Shown one piece after another: positions 62,456 to 64,000 of a DNA stretch of 64,000 nucleotides. Position numbers and translations under genes: made by a program. Numbering within the stretch: the stretch's first letter is position 1; each line of letters starts with the position of its first letter. The stretch covers positions 496,001-560,000 of the forward strand of contig NZ_CANLDB010000003.1 in assembly GCF_947489365.1 (NCBI RefSeq), in the 5' to 3' direction. The notes under the pieces are model-generated. The model worked only from the letters and a program-made list of their open reading frames with translations, did not search any database and was not told the DNA's origin. Source of the stretch: an uncultured Nocardioides sp. GTDB lineage: Bacteria > Actinomycetota > Actinomycetes > Propionibacteriales > Nocardioidaceae.

Positions 62456-63181
62456 TCAGAAGTGCCGCCACCAGAGGTTGACGGCGTAGTCGACCTCGAG
62501 GCCGGCGGAGGGCGGGTGCTCGGCGAGGGCGGCGTCGGCGGTGGCGCGGTCGAGCTCGATGCGGACGACGGCCTCGAGGTCCTCGCGGGAGCCGAAGCGC
62601 CAGCAGGTCCTGATCGGCGTACGACGCCAGCCGCGGGCGGCCCAGAAGCGCTCGACCGCGGCGGGGTCGATCTTCGGGTAGCCGCGGCGGAACCACGCGC
62701 CGAAGGTCGAGGTGGTGCCGTCGTTGTCGATGACGAACGCCGTCCCGCCCCGGCGCACGACGCGGTCGAGCTCGCGCAGGCCCGGCTCGCACCCCGGGCC
62801 GAAGAAGTAGGCCCACCGCACGTGGACCACGTCGACCGAGGCGTCGGGCAGCGGGACCTGCTGCGCCGACCCGTGCCGTACGTCGACCCGCGGCGTCCCG
62901 GTGACCCGGCGCCGCGCGAGACGCACCAGGCCCGGGTGCGGCTCGACGCCGATCACCGACGCGGCGGTCGCGGCGAAGTGGGGCAGGTGGAAGCCGGTGC
63001 CGCAGCCGAGGTCGAGCACGGTGCGGCCCGACCAGTCGTCGGGCCCGAGCACGTCTCGCATCGCGGCCCACACCAGGCCGTCGGGGTCGAACGCGTGGTT
63101 CTCGACCTCGTACGTCGCGGTGTGGTGCCAGATGTTCGGGCTCGGGACCGCGCCGGGCGCGAGCCCGGGGACGGTGGCCAT
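62456..63181 (-). CDS. Class I SAM-dependent methyltransferase
   Basis: 241 residues. Motif I VLDLGCGTGFHLPHF, acidic VIGVEPHPGL, and the post-motif VDVVHVRWAYFFGPGCEPGL region place it with Methyltransf_11/25 enzymes. No extra domain suggests a substrate. The gene ends with WWRHF. It is followed on the minus strand after a repeat-rich gap by nothing in the same direction, and is preceded by the VOC gene 28 bp upstream, with which it may be co-transcribed. Confidence 0.88.
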   Translation of the reverse strand: MATVPGLAPGAVPSPNIWHHTATYEVENHAFDPDGLVWAAMRDVLGPDDWSGRTVLDLGCGTGFHLPHFAATAASVIGVEPHPGLVRLARRRVTGTPRVDVRHGSAQQVPLPDASVDVVHVRWAYFFGPGCEPGLRELDRVVRRGGTAFVIDNDGTTSTFGAWFRRGYPKIDPAAVERFWAARGWRRTPIRTCWRFGSREDLEAVVRIELDRATADAALAEHPPSAGLEVDYAVNLWWRHF

Positions 63182-63209
63182 GCCAGGAGCTGCCGGGAGG
63201 GGAGGGGCG

Positions 63210-63848
63210 TCAGATGCGGACGAGGCCCTGCGGCGTCTGGACCTGCGCGGCGATGATGCCGGGGGTGCCGTGCGGGGCGACCCAGTCGACCTTCACGTCC
63301 TCCAGTGGCGCCTCGACGGTCTCGCCGAGCCACTCGCTGACGCGGCGCGGGTCGCCGGCGATCTCCAGGCACGCCAGGCTCCACCGCTCGTCGGCGCCGG
63401 CGCTGGGGTGCAGGTCGGCGGGCGACTCCCACTGCACGAAGAACGGCAGCTGCGGGTCCGAGATCAGGCCGTGGACGCCGATCTGGCGCCACAGCAGCTC
63501 GGTGCGGTCGGGACGGTGGCGGTTGCCCTTCACGGACTCCCGCCCGAGGCGGCGCTCGACGACGGAGATGTCGTCGACCGCCACGACCCAGCCGAGCCAG
63601 CCGCCGCCGAGGGCGGAGCGGGCCCGGACGGCCTGGCCGAAGGGAGCCTTGTCGGAGGCCGGGTGGTCCAGGACCTCCACGATCTCGAGATAGGTGTCGT
63701 CCGACATCGGCAGGATCATGTTGCGGGTGCCGAAGCGGGGGTGGACCCCACCGTCGACGAAGTCGGTCCCGAGCAGTCCCCCGATGCGCTGGGCGGTCGC
63801 GGCCAGTCCGTCAGGGCCGGCGGCGAAGGAGAGGTGGTCCAGGCGCAT
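63210..63848 (-). CDS. VOC/glyoxalase-like family protein
   Basis: 212 residues from ATG 63848; GACAAT is 6 nt upstream. RLDHLSFAAGPDGLAATAQR starts a glyoxalase_3-like VOC domain, with GVHPRFGTRNMILPMSDDTY then LEIVEV as the metal-site strands; a second half (about 130-212) has a weaker repeat. Enzymatic role unknown. Confidence 0.82.
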   Translation of the reverse strand: MRLDHLSFAAGPDGLAATAQRIGGLLGTDFVDGGVHPRFGTRNMILPMSDDTYLEIVEVLDHPASDKAPFGQAVRARSALGGGWLGWVVAVDDISVVERRLGRESVKGNRHRPDRTELLWRQIGVHGLISDPQLPFFVQWESPADLHPSAGADERWSLACLEIAGDPRRVSEWLGETVEAPLEDVKVDWVAPHGTPGIIAAQVQTPQGLVRI

Positions 63849-63899
63849 GCAGGGATTGTCACCCGGCCCCCGAGCGGTCGTGACCCCGGGGGCGTGTTC

Positions 63900-63913
63900 T
63901 CTTGACATCGAGA
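63900..63913 (+). promoter_or_regulatory. TTGACA promoter element within inverted repeat at the right edge
   Basis: TCTTGACATCGAGA is an inverted repeat (TCTTGA/TCGAGA, one mismatch) containing a consensus -35 TTGACA. It points to a plus-strand gene beyond 64000. Similar TCTTGA-type palindromes are operators of MarR-family regulators in actinobacteria, but I cannot assign the regulator. Confidence 0.45.
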
Positions 63914-64000
63914 TGACGCGTGTGGGAACGGTCACCGCTGACCGCCGCGCCCCGGGTCGGCGGGGTGCACGGCGAGTCGCCGCCGTCCGCCGCGCAGGTG

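Overview
This 64 kb window is a very GC-rich bacterial chromosome segment. It has frequent GTG starts, actinobacterial gene families (a Rv2466c-type mycothiol-linked reductase, a MhuD-type heme oxygenase, a class E sortase, DisA/RadA, and small PurL with separate PurS and PurQ) and the gene order of a Nocardioides-like member of the Propionibacteriales. That placement is inferred from gene content and base composition; no 16S rRNA, tRNA or other RNA gene was found. About 57 protein genes are supported, packed tightly on both strands.

Layout. 1-7.2 kb: the C-terminal end of a large Ig-repeat surface protein, a 4-oxalocrotonate tautomerase, a translationally coupled run (YcnI, CopC-CopD-YtkA fusion, secreted EEP phosphatase/nuclease, GNAT) that looks like copper handling, and an LPNTG wall-anchored protein. 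7.2-28.7 kb: housekeeping genes including gamma carbonic anhydrase-like, clpB, three related membrane proteins, an aminotransferase, sortase E, DedA, pyrE, a SpoU methylase, fba, a TAP-type hydrolase, DUF3151, lysS, a lipid kinase and purA. From memory, clpB, pyrE, SpoU, fba, DedA, DUF3151 and purA also lie near one another in the Mycobacterium tuberculosis Rv0357c-Rv0384c region. 28.7-37.3 kb: an array of five minus-strand genes, namely three transmembrane Ser/Thr kinases with extracellular FG-GAP (integrin-like) propellers, one pseudokinase with the same propeller, and a 75-residue relic of a further paralogue. 37.4-58.3 kb: a purine-synthesis block (purD, purB, purC, purS, purQ, purL) interspersed with an MFS exporter, MhuD-like heme oxygenase, a three-gene WXG/ESX-like cassette, acylphosphatase, an acyl-CoA ligase, rsgA, a DUF1906/peptidoglycan-binding protein, a bleomycin-hydrolase-type aminopeptidase and a second secreted EEP protein. 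58.5-64 kb: disA and radA, a LacI-family regulator with an apparent self-operator, a methyltransferase and a VOC protein.

How the genes work together. Seven genes (purA, B, C, D, L, S, Q) cover most of the route from phosphoribosylamine to IMP and on to adenylosuccinate, and pyrE adds a pyrimidine step. The kinase array sits exactly between purA and purD and is the main accessory feature. Its genes alternate between two propeller types (B-A-B-A), with a decayed fragment at the head, which points to duplication of a gene pair followed by loss of catalytic residues in two members.

Regulatory and repeat structure. At more than 20 genes a TANNNT or GANNNT hexamer lies 5-8 nt upstream of the start codon without a Shine-Dalgarno sequence, the pattern expected for leaderless transcripts. 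clpB carries an HspR/HAIR-like element. Intergenic repeats fall into at least four families: a 32-bp-period motif at three loci, a GGTCTCGAC/GCTCGACCA element, a long GAAACCCC palindrome, and twin CTGCCGTTT hairpins. They are concentrated in the only large gene-free stretch, 17.65-18.6 kb.
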